Notes: generated by a model from the sequence alone, not told the origin. Counted from the stretch's first letter, positions 1 through 8,810 are shown. The stretch is DNA of 64,000 bases from Verrucomicrobiota bacterium JB022 (GCA_030673845.1 JAUTCQ010000013.1:309598-373597); one strand, 5' to 3'. A program made the numbers and translations.

Positions 1-345
1 CCACACTTTTCGTCCGCGCGCTCCGTCTTGCCGATTGACCCAAGCGGCTGATTTTTGGTGCAGCTCGGCCAGGAACACTGCCAGCCCCTCTGCACCGTCG
101 GGCGGAGAATGGGCAACAAAGTGGTAGTGGTTGGGGAAAACGGCCCAAGCCTCGAGCTGCCATCCGTATTTTCGGGCATATTTCAGCAGGCCGCCCTGAA
201 GTGCATCCAGATAAGATTCCTGATGGAAGAAGGGCTGCTTCAGGTAGGTTCCACTTGTCACCATATAGGTGCCCGCTTCGCTCACATGGTGGAGAGGGGC
301 GTGCGGCCAAGGGATTCTTTCTGCAGCGGGAGGCGGATGCGACAT
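1..345 (-). CDS. REP-associated tyrosine transposase (RAYT), 3' end cut by window edge
   Basis: Read on the minus strand from an ATG at 345, this frame stays open to the window edge (115 codons). It belongs to the Y1 transposase (IS200-like/TnpA_REP) superfamily. The start of the domain is visible (HHVSEAGTYMVTSGTYLKQP), followed by a KYARKYGWQLEAWAVFPNHYHF segment in which NHYHF is the HUH metal-binding motif. The catalytic tyrosine would lie beyond the window, so intactness cannot be judged. RAYTs are known to recognise and spread palindromic REP elements and usually sit next to them. Here a matching inverted pair of short hairpins lies about 60 bp upstream (405-532), and two more copies occur in the window. 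Family call is firm; activity is unknown. Confidence 0.85.
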   Translation of the reverse strand, partial: MSHPPPAAERIPWPHAPLHHVSEAGTYMVTSGTYLKQPFFHQESYLDALQGGLLKYARKYGWQLEAWAVFPNHYHFVAHSPPDGAEGLAVFLAELHQKSAAWVNRQDGARGRKVW

Positions 346-404
346 CGGCAGACGATCCTCTAAGGAGCCCTCTCACGCCTGTCGCTCCCATAATCGAGTG
401 TGCT

Positions 405-532
405 CTGGGAGTGCGGCGCTCCGCGCCGATCTGGATCTTGAAACCGTAGCGGCAAGCAAGATCCGACTAGCTCAGGCAGGGGCGCGGGCCACGTACGAAA
501 AACCAGATCGGTGCGAAGCACCGCATTCCCAG
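405..532. repeat. REP-like paired palindrome, family A copy 1 (next to the RAYT)
   Basis: Two arms of about 30 bp face each other across a spacer of roughly 68 bp. Each arm contains a 6-bp stem with a 3-nt loop: CGGCGC-TCC-GCGCCG on the left and CGGTGC-GAA-GCACCG on the right. Each hairpin is flanked by a conserved GGGAGTG/GATCTGG context. The stems differ in sequence but both pair perfectly. Further copies are at 30101-30226 and 39222-39359. It lies between the RAYT start and the AlkA-like gene. The organisation resembles a BIME built of two inverted REPs. Confidence 0.8.
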
Positions 533-565
533 GGTACGTTAGGTGCTCGTTCAACCGCCCCCCCC

Positions 566-1150
566 TTAAATCACTCCCGCGTCGAGAGCGTCCCAGAGGT
601 AGCGGGCGAGAGTGGTGCGATAGGGGCGGGCGGCTTCCGGGTTGCTGAGGTCGAGCCCATAGCGCTCCTGGCAGAGCTTGAGCGCACGCACCATGGCACC
701 ATCGGTATGGGGAAAGACGTCGGGCAGGCCAAAGTAGAAGATTGCCAGGATATCCGCTGACCAGATGGAAAGTCCCCAGTGTTGCGATACTTCGCGCCGT
801 AGCTCGTCGATTTCCAGTTGGCGCCAGCCTTCGATGGTCGCTGTGTGCTGCGCGTAATGGCGCCCGAAACGCTGAATGGCATCCGCCTTGCGGCGCGAGA
901 GCCCGCACGCGAGCATCGTCTCGGTCGGTAGCAGGCAGGGGCGGTTGTGCCCCTCCACTTGCGCGGCCTGTTCGAGTCGGGCAAAAATTTTGTCAGCCGA
1001 GGTGCGGGAGAGCATCTGACCGGTGACGATCCGCGCCACCGAGTCGGCTACCGCTTCATTGCGAATCGGGAGTGGCTCGAGTGGCCCGATGCGGCGCAAG
1101 ACAGGCTCCAGCGCGGTGTAGTGATGGAGCAGGTGATTGAACTCGTGCAT
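566..1150 (-). CDS. DNA-3-methyladenine glycosylase II-like (AlkA/HhH-GPD family)
   Basis: 194 aa. It probably excises alkylated purines from DNA at the start of base excision repair. The HhH-GPD fold is visible: a hairpin region around residues 72-100 (LACGLSRRKADAIQRFGRHY), then GLSIWSADILAIFYFG and PDVFPHTDG. Asp150 there sits at the family's catalytic aspartate position. The protein is shorter than E. coli AlkA (about 280 aa) because it lacks the N-terminal TBP-like domain, as many compact bacterial AlkA-type enzymes do. No iron-sulfur cysteine cluster is present, which argues against MutY or Nth. It is transcribed alone, away from the symporter gene on its 5' side. Substrate range cannot be told from sequence. 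Confidence 0.85.
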   Translation of the reverse strand: MHEFNHLLHHYTALEPVLRRIGPLEPLPIRNEAVADSVARIVTGQMLSRTSADKIFARLEQAAQVEGHNRPCLLPTETMLACGLSRRKADAIQRFGRHYAQHTATIEGWRQLEIDELRREVSQHWGLSIWSADILAIFYFGLPDVFPHTDGAMVRALKLCQERYGLDLSNPEAARPYRTTLARYLWDALDAGVI

Positions 1151-1359
1151 GCGTCGAAAAGGGGGGGCAGGTTGCTGACTTAGCTTCCATGGGATTTCAT
1201 TTGACTGTCAAGTGAGATGGGCATTTCCATCAGGAGCGTACCTTTGCAGGCTTCGCGCAGGTCAGGCAGCAGTGGTGGCCAGGCTGCCTGGCACCCCCCT
1301 TCGTTTTTCCGCGCCACCCCTTTTTTCGAACTGTACCCCACTCCACCCAAGGAGACCCC

Positions 1360-3045
1360 ATGCATTGGTTAGACTGGTCAATCATCGCGCTCTATTTCTT
1401 TTTTATAGCGGGCATTACCCTCTGGGCAGGGCGCCAGAACAACAGCACGGAAGACTACTTCCTGGCCGGTCGTCACGCCGGCTTCTTCCTCATCGGTGCT
1501 TCGATTTTCTCCTCCAACATCGGTTCGGAGCACATCGTGGGCCTCGCCGGTTCGGGCGCCTCGACGGGCCTGGCGATGGCGCACTGGGAGTTGCACGCCT
1601 GGGTACTCGTGATCCTGGCCTACATCTTCGTGCCGTTTTACTACAAGTCGGGCGTTTACACGATGCCCGAGTATCTGGAGCGCCGCTTCGGCCCCACTTC
1701 ACGGTGGATCCTGAGCATCGTGTCGCTCACGGCCTACGTGCTGACGAAGGTCAGCGTCACGATTTACGCGGGCGCGCTCGTATTTGAATCGCTGTTGCCG
1801 ACGACCTTCGGTACGCCGGAAAACGCCTTCTGGGTGGGGGCATTCTCGACCGTTATCCTCACCGGTATCTACACCGTCATCGGCGGGATGCGGGCGGTTA
1901 TCTACACCGAGGCCCCGCAGGCCGTGCTGCTGATCATCGGCTCCTGCATCATCACTTTCATTGGCCTGCACCATCTCGGTGGCTGGGGCGAACTCGTGGC
2001 CATGGCTTCGGAGCGCAAGGAAGAGCTGGCCCTATGGCGCCCGCTCGACGATCCCGACCTGCCCTGGCTGGCCGTGCTGATCGCCTCGCCCATCATCGGT
2101 ATCTGGTACTGGTGTACCGACCAATATATCGTGCAGCGCACCCTCACTGGTCGCAACCTGAAGGAAGCCCGTCGCGGTGCGCTCTTCGGCGGCTTGCTCA
2201 AGGTGACCCCCGTGCTGATCTTCCTCATCCCCGGCCTCATCGGCTGGGCGCTGCACCAGAAGGGCATCATCAGCATTGAGACGGTGATGGGTGCGGATGG
2301 CTCCGAAGTGATCGTGGGCGACAAGATTTTCCCGACCATGGTCTCCGAGCTGCTGCCGATCGGCCTGCGCGGCCTGATCATCGCCTGTATGCTGGCGGCC
2401 CTCATGAGTTCGCTGGCTTCGCTCTTCAACTCGTGCGCCACGCTCTTCACGGTCGACATCTACGAAAAGCTGAAGCCCAACCAGAGCCAGGGCCACTATG
2501 TGCTCGTGGGCCGGCTCGCGACCACCGTGGTGGTGGGCCTCGGCATCCTCTGGATCCCGATCATGCGCGCCATCTCCAGCGGCGGTTTGTATGACTACCT
2601 GCAAGGCGTGCAGGGCTACCTCGCCCCGCCCATCGCCGCCGTGTTCCTGCTCGGCCTCTTCTGGAAGCGCATCAACTCGGCCGGTGCCGCCTGGTGCCTG
2701 GGCCTAGGCTTCACCCTGGGCATGTCCAAGCTGGCGATCGAGAGCATCTTCGGCACGGCAGCGGGCAAGGTCTCCAACCCGGCCTTCCTCGCAGCGATTG
2801 GGGACTTTAACAAGTTCTACGCCGCCGGTGTGCTCTTCCTGATCAGCATCTTTATCCTGATCGCAGTCTCGTTCATGACGAAGGCCCCCGCCGCGATCAA
2901 GACCGACAAGCTCACCTACGCCTCTGTCAGCGGCGATCCCGAAGTCAAGGAAAGCTGGGATGTCGGCAACACGATCCTCGCGACCGTGGTGCTCCTGCTG
3001 GTGCTCGGCATGTATGGTTACTTCACCTTCTGGCTTAGCTTCTAG
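1360..3045 (+). CDS. Sodium:solute symporter, SSS family (SGLT-like sugar transporter)
   Basis: 561 aa, about 14 hydrophobic segments, inner membrane. The N-terminal part matches the sodium/glucose cotransporter branch of SLC5: WAGRQNNSTEDYFLAGR, FSSNIGSEHIVGLAGSGAS (sodium-site helix 1) and EYLERRFG. A GLYDYLQGVQGYLAPP segment is typical of SGLT helices 10-11. A good Shine-Dalgarno AAGGAGA lies just upstream of the ATG. It is a single gene ending in a strong rho-independent terminator. The likely substrate is a sugar or sugar acid, which would fit the KDG kinase 8 kb downstream, but the substrate is not determined by sequence. Confidence 0.9.
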   Translation: MHWLDWSIIALYFFFIAGITLWAGRQNNSTEDYFLAGRHAGFFLIGASIFSSNIGSEHIVGLAGSGASTGLAMAHWELHAWVLVILAYIFVPFYYKSGVYTMPEYLERRFGPTSRWILSIVSLTAYVLTKVSVTIYAGALVFESLLPTTFGTPENAFWVGAFSTVILTGIYTVIGGMRAVIYTEAPQAVLLIIGSCIITFIGLHHLGGWGELVAMASERKEELALWRPLDDPDLPWLAVLIASPIIGIWYWCTDQYIVQRTLTGRNLKEARRGALFGGLLKVTPVLIFLIPGLIGWALHQKGIISIETVMGADGSEVIVGDKIFPTMVSELLPIGLRGLIIACMLAALMSSLASLFNSCATLFTVDIYEKLKPNQSQGHYVLVGRLATTVVVGLGILWIPIMRAISSGGLYDYLQGVQGYLAPPIAAVFLLGLFWKRINSAGAAWCLGLGFTLGMSKLAIESIFGTAAGKVSNPAFLAAIGDFNKFYAAGVLFLISIFILIAVSFMTKAPAAIKTDKLTYASVSGDPEVKESWDVGNTILATVVLLLVLGMYGYFTFWLSF

Positions 3046-3064
3046 CCAAGGTTTATTCCAAAGC

Positions 3065-3099
3065 AAAAGGCACTCCTGTTGATCGGGAGTGCCTTTTTT
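3065..3099 (+). terminator. Rho-independent terminator of the symporter gene
   Basis: An 8-bp stem, GGCACTCC/GGAGTGCC, extends through AAAA/TTTT pairing, has an 8-nt loop and is followed by six T residues. It starts 20 bp after the symporter stop codon. Confidence 0.9.
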
Positions 3100-3205
3100 G
3101 TCGGAAAATGGGGGGGAACAGGAGTTGGAGGAGTTTAAGGAGTCAGAAGCAAAAGGATATGCTCTGGGGCTCTAGTAACTTTCTGAATTCCTGTTCCAGA
3201 AACCT

Positions 3206-4192
3206 CTACTCCGCGTGTCGGTCCAGGAACTTGCGGTAGGGTGGGAAGAAGCGGTCGAAGGCCTCGATGTGGGGCAGGTGGCCGATGCCGTCCAGCTCGA
3301 CCAGCTTGGCGTCGGGGATCGCCTTTTTGGCCGCGCGGCCCAGCTTCGGATAATTGCCGAGGTCCTGCTGGTCCTCCTTCGAGGCGCGGCCCTTGCCGAT
3401 GGCCGTGCGGTCGCGCTGGCCGATGATCAGCAGGGTAGGGGCCTCGATGTCACCAAATTCGTAGACCACTGGCTGCGTGAAGACCATGTCGGAGGTCAGG
3501 GCCTGGTTCCAGGCCATGCGCGGGTAGTCGTCGCCCTCGATGAACGAGGTGAGCTGCTCGACCCACGGGTCGTAGGCTTCCTTCCACTGGCCGTCATAGT
3601 AAAACTCGAGCTGGTATTGGCGGATCTGTTCCGGCGTCTTGTTCAGCTCTTCCTGATAGCCCTCGTCGATCGGCTGGTAGGGCACGCCCTTGGCCTTCCA
3701 GTCTTCGAGACCGATCGGGTTCATCAAGGTCAGCGTCACCGTTTCATCCGGGAACATCAGGGCGTAGCGGGTGGCGACCATGCCGCCCATTGAGTGGCCG
3801 AGTACGTGTGCCTCGTCGACGCCCAACTGCTTCAGCAGCTCGTGCGTATTGGTCGCGAGCTGTTGAAACGAATACTGGTAATGCTCCGGCTTGGTCGACT
3901 TGCCGAAGCCGATCTGGTCGGGGATGACCACGCGGTAGCCCGCCTGGCTCAGCTGCTCGGCCGTCTGCTCGAAGTATGAGCCGGAGAAGTTTTTGCCATG
4001 GAGCAGCAGCACGGTGCCCTGCGGCTCACCCTTGGCCGGCACGTCCATATACACCATTTCGAGCTCTTGTTGCTGGCTCTCAAAGGTATATGTCTGCTCC
4101 GGGAAGGGATAATCGAAGTCTTCCAGCCGGATGTTGGCACTGAGAGCCGACGCCACCGACGCCAGCCCGAGGAGAACAAGGGAACGAACCAT
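3206..4192 (-). CDS. Secreted alpha/beta hydrolase
   Basis: 328 aa from the ATG at 4192. That start is preferred over an upstream in-frame one because it places a signal peptide (MVRSLVLLGLASVASALSA) at the very N-terminus. The core is a canonical alpha/beta hydrolase: oxyanion region LLLHGKNFSGSYF, nucleophile elbow GHSMGG with Ser134, an acid in GQRDRTAIG and the catalytic His in GIGHLPH. The cap region (about 170-245) is rich in charged and aromatic residues. It resembles haloalkane dehalogenase, epoxide hydrolase and carboxylesterase-like proteins, but the Ser nucleophile points to an esterase or lipase. Export suggests a periplasmic substrate. No operon partner; substrate unknown. Confidence 0.85.
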   Translation of the reverse strand: MVRSLVLLGLASVASALSANIRLEDFDYPFPEQTYTFESQQQELEMVYMDVPAKGEPQGTVLLLHGKNFSGSYFEQTAEQLSQAGYRVVIPDQIGFGKSTKPEHYQYSFQQLATNTHELLKQLGVDEAHVLGHSMGGMVATRYALMFPDETVTLTLMNPIGLEDWKAKGVPYQPIDEGYQEELNKTPEQIRQYQLEFYYDGQWKEAYDPWVEQLTSFIEGDDYPRMAWNQALTSDMVFTQPVVYEFGDIEAPTLLIIGQRDRTAIGKGRASKEDQQDLGNYPKLGRAAKKAIPDAKLVELDGIGHLPHIEAFDRFFPPYRKFLDRHAE

Positions 4193-4258
4193 ACCTACGG
4201 GTACGGGGCCGCAGGCTTCGCGCAACTGGATGGCGTCAAAATTGCGGCTTGTCGCTCT

Positions 4259-4717
4259 TTAATGAGCCTTCGCCGCCTGCCGTCGTTCGTAGACGAGGCA
4301 GGCATTTTTCATCCGCCCGAGCACGTAGTAGACAGTTTGCGAACGCTGCCGCACGAGCTGGCCGCCCACAATTTTCGGCACAAAATCCGCCGGTACGTCG
4401 CGCACCGTCTGCGGGGTTGAGCCGCTGAGGCCCTCGCAGAGGATCGCCGTCATCGCTCGAGTCAGCGTCTGCACCTGCGGCCCGAGGGACACGCGAAAGG
4501 TCACGCGCCCCTCACCGTCGTCCCGCAGGAAGATGCCGACCGTATCGGTGCATTCCTCGTCCTTGCGCACATCTTCGAGCGCATAGGCTTCGCCTTCCAC
4601 CGGCGCGTGGGCTTCCGCCTGGTCGGCATACACGATCAGGTTTTCGCGTTTCTCCGGCTCGCTCAGGTGCTCGAAAAGGTCGATGATTTCCTGCAGTTTT
4701 GCGGGGTAGGCAGCCAT
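4259..4717 (-). CDS. sufE: SufE-like cysteine desulfuration/sulfur acceptor protein
   Basis: 152 aa. SufE takes persulfide sulfur from a cysteine desulfurase and passes it to the Fe-S scaffold. The N-terminus KLQEIIDLFEHLSEPEKRENLIVYAD is typical. The sulfur-accepting cysteine is Cys56 (EECTDTVGIFL, where the family has GCQSQVW), and a GLSGSTPQTV segment matches the family's YSGRTPEEV. The start is the ATG at 4717; a longer reading frame upstream overlaps sseA and is not family-like. It begins 4 bp after the sseA stop, so translation is probably coupled. No cysteine desulfurase is present here. Pairing with a rhodanese suggests that sulfur may also come from thiosulfate or mercaptopyruvate; that is inference. 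Confidence 0.85.
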   Translation of the reverse strand: MAAYPAKLQEIIDLFEHLSEPEKRENLIVYADQAEAHAPVEGEAYALEDVRKDEECTDTVGIFLRDDGEGRVTFRVSLGPQVQTLTRAMTAILCEGLSGSTPQTVRDVPADFVPKIVGGQLVRQRSQTVYYVLGRMKNACLVYERRQAAKAH

Positions 4718-4721
4718 GGCG

Positions 4722-5600
4722 TTACCTTTCGATGGGGGAGCGCACCATGTTGCCCCACTCGGTCCACGAGCCGTCGTAATTGCGCACCTTCTGGTAGCCG
4801 AGCAGGTATTGCAGGACGAACCAGGTGTGGCTGGACCGCTCGCCGATGCGGCAATAGGCCACAATGTCGTCGTCGGGCTTCAGGTTGAGGTCTTGCGTGT
4901 AGATCTTTTGCAGCTCTTCGCGGCTTTTGAAGGTGCCGTCATCATTGGCTGCCGTCTTCCACGGCACGCTCTTCGCGCCCGGAATGTGGCCGCCGCGCAG
5001 CACGCCCTCCTGCGGGTATTCTGGCATGTGGGTGATCTCGCCGCTGAACTCACCGGGCGAGCGCACGTCGATCAAGGGCTTTTTCGCGAGGGAGTGAGCC
5101 AGCGTGTCCGCATAAAATGCCCGGATCTCGTCGTCGCGGCGGCGGTCGGGCACGGGGTAAGAGGTGGCGTCGTAGCGCGGCACCTCACGGGTGATTTCGC
5201 GCTTTTCGGCCAGCCACTTCTGGCGGCCACCATCCATCACGCGCACATCGCGGTGCCCGAACAGGCGGAAGACCCACAAGGCGTAGCAAGCCCACCAGTT
5301 GCTCTTGTCACCATAAAAGACGACCGTCGTCTCGGGCGTGATGCCGTGGCGCTGGCACAGCTCGGCAAAGGCCTGCGGGTCGACATAATCGCGGATCAGG
5401 TCGTCGTTGAGGTCGGCTCGCCAGTCGATGTGGACGGCGCCCGGGATGTGCCCGGTGTCGTAAAGCAGCACGTCTTCGTTGCTCTCGACGAGGCGCACCT
5501 GCGGGTCGTGCAGATGTTTCGCGACCCAGTCCGTGCTCACAAGGGCTTCCGGATGGGCATAGGCAGCAAATTTGCTCTGGGAATCGGCGGCTACTGGCAT
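4722..5600 (-). CDS. sseA: Thiosulfate/3-mercaptopyruvate sulfurtransferase (double rhodanese)
   Basis: 292 aa with two tandem rhodanese domains. The inactive N-terminal one contains [13 protein letters not shown] and [10 protein letters not shown]. The active C-terminal one contains [13 protein letters not shown] and the catalytic Cys250 in CRIGERS. A basic and charged active-site loop (CRIGERS rather than CGSGVT) points toward thiosulfate rather than mercaptopyruvate as donor, but this is not decisive. It is the first gene of a two-gene unit with sufE. The promoter upstream has TTGCAT and TATTGT boxes 17 bp apart, with a perfect 13-bp palindrome of Fur/PerR type between them. The 5' leader would be only a few nucleotides long. 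Confidence 0.9.
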   Translation of the reverse strand: MPVAADSQSKFAAYAHPEALVSTDWVAKHLHDPQVRLVESNEDVLLYDTGHIPGAVHIDWRADLNDDLIRDYVDPQAFAELCQRHGITPETTVVFYGDKSNWWACYALWVFRLFGHRDVRVMDGGRQKWLAEKREITREVPRYDATSYPVPDRRRDDEIRAFYADTLAHSLAKKPLIDVRSPGEFSGEITHMPEYPQEGVLRGGHIPGAKSVPWKTAANDDGTFKSREELQKIYTQDLNLKPDDDIVAYCRIGERSSHTWFVLQYLLGYQKVRNYDGSWTEWGNMVRSPIER

Positions 5601-5609
5601 GATGGAGTC

Positions 5610-5638
5610 ACAATAAATAGAATGATTCTAAAATGCAA
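5610..5638 (-). promoter_or_regulatory. Putative sseA-sufE promoter
   Basis: On the minus strand, TTGCAT (5638-5633) and TATTGT (5615-5610) are separated by 17 bp. The ATG follows the -10 box by 9 nt, so the transcript should be nearly leaderless. Confidence 0.55.
5618..5630. promoter_or_regulatory. Fur/PerR-type palindromic operator
   Basis: TAGAATGATTCTA is a perfect 13-bp palindrome with a central G and A-rich flanks. It lies inside the spacer between the -35 and -10 boxes of the sseA promoter. The PerR box consensus has the same architecture (TTATAAT-N-ATTATAA). Repression by steric block of RNA polymerase is the natural inference. The regulator itself is not in the window. Confidence 0.5.
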
Positions 5639-5718
5639 CAAGCCATGAGAGAAAAAACGCCCCCTCAGCCAATAGCTTTCGCATTGTGCCGCCGGGCAGG
5701 CTGTATTTGCATGCGCTC

Positions 5719-7845
5719 ATGCCTGCCGCCCGTGCCGAGAGCCAAGTCGATCCCCTGTCGCTGGGGGAGGTGTTGCGTATCTTGCGCGTCCACTGGCTGG
5801 TCGTTTTCACGGTCACGGCCCTGGCGGTATTTGCGGCGGCGGCGTGGACGCAGTTGTTTCTGCAGCCGTGGTATTACGCCGAGTCGACCATCCGGGTGGA
5901 GCGGCCCGACCAGGAAAACGAGGTCTTGCGCCCCGTCGGCTTCGACACGATCGACCGCACCTTCATCAACAACCAGTTCGAGACACTGCAGAGCCGCACT
6001 GTGCTTTTGCCCGTGATCGAGCGGCTGGGGCTGGAGCAGCGGTTGAGTCGCGCCCTCGACCTCAATGGCACGCTCGACCGCGAGCAGACTTACCTGTATC
6101 TGACGCGCAAGATGCTGGAGGTGCGCGACCGCCCCAATACCTCCGTGCTCGACATCGGCGTATGGGCGCCCGACCGCCAGTTGAGCGCCGACATCGCCAA
6201 CGAGATCGCGCGGGTCTACGAGCAGAACCGCATTACCTTTGCCACCGCCACGCAAAACCAGGCGCTGACCAAGCTGCAGGAGCAACTGGCCTTGCAGGAT
6301 GACGAGGTGCGAGCACGCCGCGACAAGGTGGAGGCGCTGCGGCAAGAGCTGGGCCTCGCGGGCTATGATTTGAACCTGCAAGACTCGCAGCCGGAGTTGG
6401 AGGCGCTGCGCCAGCTCGAGCGTACGCTGATCAACCTGCGGGTGGAGGCGCTGGCCCGCAAGACGCGCTGGCAGCAATTTGCCCGTGTGGCCCCGGAAGA
6501 CCGCCTCTCGGTGGTCAACAACGAGCTGATTTCCGACCAGAACATCCAGCAACTCGCTCAAGCCTACCTCATCCAGCAACAGGAGGTGGAGCAGCTCCGC
6601 AACCAGCTTGGCGAAAATCACCCCGACCTCGCCTCCCGCGTCGCCCGTCTGCGGGTGCTGCGCGAACAGCTCGACGGCCTGCTGAAGGGTTATGAGCGGG
6701 CCTTGGAAATCGCTTACCTCGAAGCGCAGGCGCGGGTGACGGCGATGGAGCAGGAGCTGGCGCAGGCGCGCGCGGAGCAGATCAACGTGGCGGGCGAAAA
6801 ATACCGCCTCTTCGACGATGCGGTGAAGGACGTGCGCGAGGCGGAGACGGTCCTGCGCTCGATGCGCCTCCAGCTGCGCCAGCGCGAGATCGAGCTGCAG
6901 GTGCCCAAGCGCACGATCGAGCTGCTCAACCTCGCCGCGCCGCCGCTCAAGGCCGGTCGCCCCAACTGGGCGCTCAACCTTTCCGTGGCCGCCTTCCTCG
7001 GCCTCATCCTGGGCGGGGCAGGGGCCATGCTGCTGGAGTTGATCGACAGCAGCTTTCGCGATCTCGATACGCTGGAAGAGCGCCTCGGGCTGCCCGTGCT
7101 AGGCGTAGTGCCGCGCGAAGATGCGCTCGTTACGCGCGACAATTTTGAATCGCCCACGGCGGAGGTCTACCGCGTGATCGGCGCGCACCTCCAGTTGGCG
7201 AACAGCGGTGCCGCTCAAATCCTGCTCGTGCAATCCGCGGGCGCCGGGGAGGGTAAATCGACCGTGTTGCGTAACCTCGCGGCCTGTGCGGCCCTGGCAG
7301 GCGAGCGCGTCCTGGTGATCGACAGCGATTTGCGCCGGCCCACGCAGCACCAGCTCTTGCAGACCCCGAACCAGCCGGGCCTGGTCGACTACCTGCTTGG
7401 GCAGCAGCCGGCGGAGGCACTGGTACAAGCGACGCATGTGCCGGGGCTCGATTTGATCCCGGCGGGCAGCGGCGCGCTCCACTCCCTCACCCTGCTGCAC
7501 CGCGAAAAGCTGCAACAGCTGCTCGATGGCCTGCGGGGCCGCTACGCGCATATTTTCCTCGATTCGCCTCCCGTGCTGGGGGTCAGCGATGCCTCCGTGC
7601 TGCAGTTGCTGGCCGATGGGGTGTTGCTCATCGTGCAATACGGTCGCCTGCCGCAGCCGACGGTCGCCCGGGCCGCCCGGAGTGTGCAGCAGCGGGCCAA
7701 GGCCGTCGCGGGCGTCGTTTTCAACCAGGTGCCGGAGAGCCAGACGGCCGCTTACGGTTATTACGGCTACACGGCTGAGCGCACGCCCGAAAAGCCCTCG
7801 GCGGGTGAATCGGAAGGCGGCGCGGCCAGTCGTTGGCGAGAGTAG
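5719..7845 (+). CDS. Polysaccharide co-polymerase / tyrosine autokinase (Wzc-like BY-kinase)
   Basis: 708 aa from the ATG at 5719; a GTG at 5686 is an alternative. It controls chain length and export of an exopolysaccharide or capsule through autophosphorylation. Order of parts: an N-terminal cytoplasmic stretch and first membrane helix (about residues 26-48), a Wzz-type periplasmic domain with a long coiled coil (about 170-400), a PNWALNLSVAAF second helix, then the kinase. The kinase shows Walker A SAGAGEGKST (about 506-515), Walker A' VIDSDLRRP and Walker B IFLDSPP. The C-terminal YGYYGYT supplies the tyrosine cluster that is phosphorylated. No glycosyltransferase, Wza or flippase gene is adjacent, so it is an orphan here. 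Confidence 0.9.
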   Translation: MPAARAESQVDPLSLGEVLRILRVHWLVVFTVTALAVFAAAAWTQLFLQPWYYAESTIRVERPDQENEVLRPVGFDTIDRTFINNQFETLQSRTVLLPVIERLGLEQRLSRALDLNGTLDREQTYLYLTRKMLEVRDRPNTSVLDIGVWAPDRQLSADIANEIARVYEQNRITFATATQNQALTKLQEQLALQDDEVRARRDKVEALRQELGLAGYDLNLQDSQPELEALRQLERTLINLRVEALARKTRWQQFARVAPEDRLSVVNNELISDQNIQQLAQAYLIQQQEVEQLRNQLGENHPDLASRVARLRVLREQLDGLLKGYERALEIAYLEAQARVTAMEQELAQARAEQINVAGEKYRLFDDAVKDVREAETVLRSMRLQLRQREIELQVPKRTIELLNLAAPPLKAGRPNWALNLSVAAFLGLILGGAGAMLLELIDSSFRDLDTLEERLGLPVLGVVPREDALVTRDNFESPTAEVYRVIGAHLQLANSGAAQILLVQSAGAGEGKSTVLRNLAACAALAGERVLVIDSDLRRPTQHQLLQTPNQPGLVDYLLGQQPAEALVQATHVPGLDLIPAGSGALHSLTLLHREKLQQLLDGLRGRYAHIFLDSPPVLGVSDASVLQLLADGVLLIVQYGRLPQPTVARAARSVQQRAKAVAGVVFNQVPESQTAAYGYYGYTAERTPEKPSAGESEGGAASRWRE

Positions 7846-7920
7846 CTGCGCGAGGGCTTGCCAATAGGGCGGGTGGCCTTCTAGCGTGCACGCCTACAAC
7901 CTGTGCCGATTTTCTTTCCC

Positions 7921-8781
7921 ATGATGCCTACCCTTCGTCTGTTTCTTGCCTCATCCCTTCTCGCCGTCTTGCCGAGCGCCTTCGGCCTGACCATCGCCGG
8001 TAGTGACTTGCTCAAACCCGTGGTCGAGGCTCCGCTGCAGCAGTTCAGCCAGCAGGAGGGCGTGCCCGTGACGCTGAGCCTGGAGGGCAGCCAAAAGGGG
8101 CTCGACGCCGTGACCAGCGGCAAGGCCCCCATCGCACTCATCGCGCTGCCCCGTGGCGAGCAGCCCCCGGCCGATCTCGAATCGACCCCCTGGGCCTTCC
8201 TCGTCACCTCCGTCGTCGTGCACCGCGACAACCCGGTGGAAGACATGACGTACAACGACTTGATCGAAGCCTTCAGCACCGAGGGCGTGGCCGAGTCGTG
8301 GGAAGCCTTCACGTCGAACAGCTCTTGGTCGATCCGCAAGCTCTCGCTGCACACCGTGCGCGGCAACAGCACCGTGGGCCAGGAAATCTTCAAGGTCGAG
8401 GTGCTGGGCGAGCGCGAATTACGCGCCATCGTGCGCCCCCACGATACGCTGGCCACGTTCAACCGCGACGTGCGCGACACCTTCAACGTGCTGGCGATCA
8501 TGCCCACCACGCGCCTGCCGGAGAACCTGCGTGCGGTGCCGGTGGGCCGGGGCGGCACCCAGCGCTCCTTCGCCCCCAACCCGCAAAACGTGCTCTTTGG
8601 CGACTACCCGCTGCAACTGCCCTTCTACCTCGTCTACCGTCGCGACTTTGCCGCCACCGCCGAGGGCAAGAAGCTGCTCACCTACCTCTTGAGCGACGAA
8701 ATGGCCGAAAAGCTGAATGCGGCCGATGTGATGCCGCTGGTGGAGTCCGAGCGCGAAGACCGCCTGCGCCGCCTGCAGTAG
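7921..8781 (+). CDS. Periplasmic phosphate-binding-like protein (PBP superfamily)
   Basis: 286 aa. A signal peptide (MPTLRLFLASSLLAVLPSAFG) precedes a single-domain solute-binding fold: TIAGSDLLKPVVEAPLQQF, then SLEGSQKGLDAVTSGKAPIALI, then VRGNSTVGQEIF. This resembles the PstS-like PBP group (GSD, GS and GNSTVG are its ligand loops), but the match is looser than for the pstS at 23.6 kb. The start is one of two adjacent ATGs (7921 or 7924). It follows the BY-kinase gene by 75 bp in the same direction, with no permease beside it. It may be a sensor or scavenging protein rather than a transport subunit. The ligand is a guess. Confidence 0.65.
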   Translation: MMPTLRLFLASSLLAVLPSAFGLTIAGSDLLKPVVEAPLQQFSQQEGVPVTLSLEGSQKGLDAVTSGKAPIALIALPRGEQPPADLESTPWAFLVTSVVVHRDNPVEDMTYNDLIEAFSTEGVAESWEAFTSNSSWSIRKLSLHTVRGNSTVGQEIFKVEVLGERELRAIVRPHDTLATFNRDVRDTFNVLAIMPTTRLPENLRAVPVGRGGTQRSFAPNPQNVLFGDYPLQLPFYLVYRRDFAATAEGKKLLTYLLSDEMAEKLNAADVMPLVESEREDRLRRLQ

Positions 8782-8810
8782 AAGAAAATTCACTTTTTGA
8801 AAAAATGTCA

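Noticed and set aside
405..532. Family A hairpins as ordinary transcription terminators
   Set aside because: No T-run follows any arm, stems are only 6 bp with fixed flanks, and arms occur as inverted pairs.
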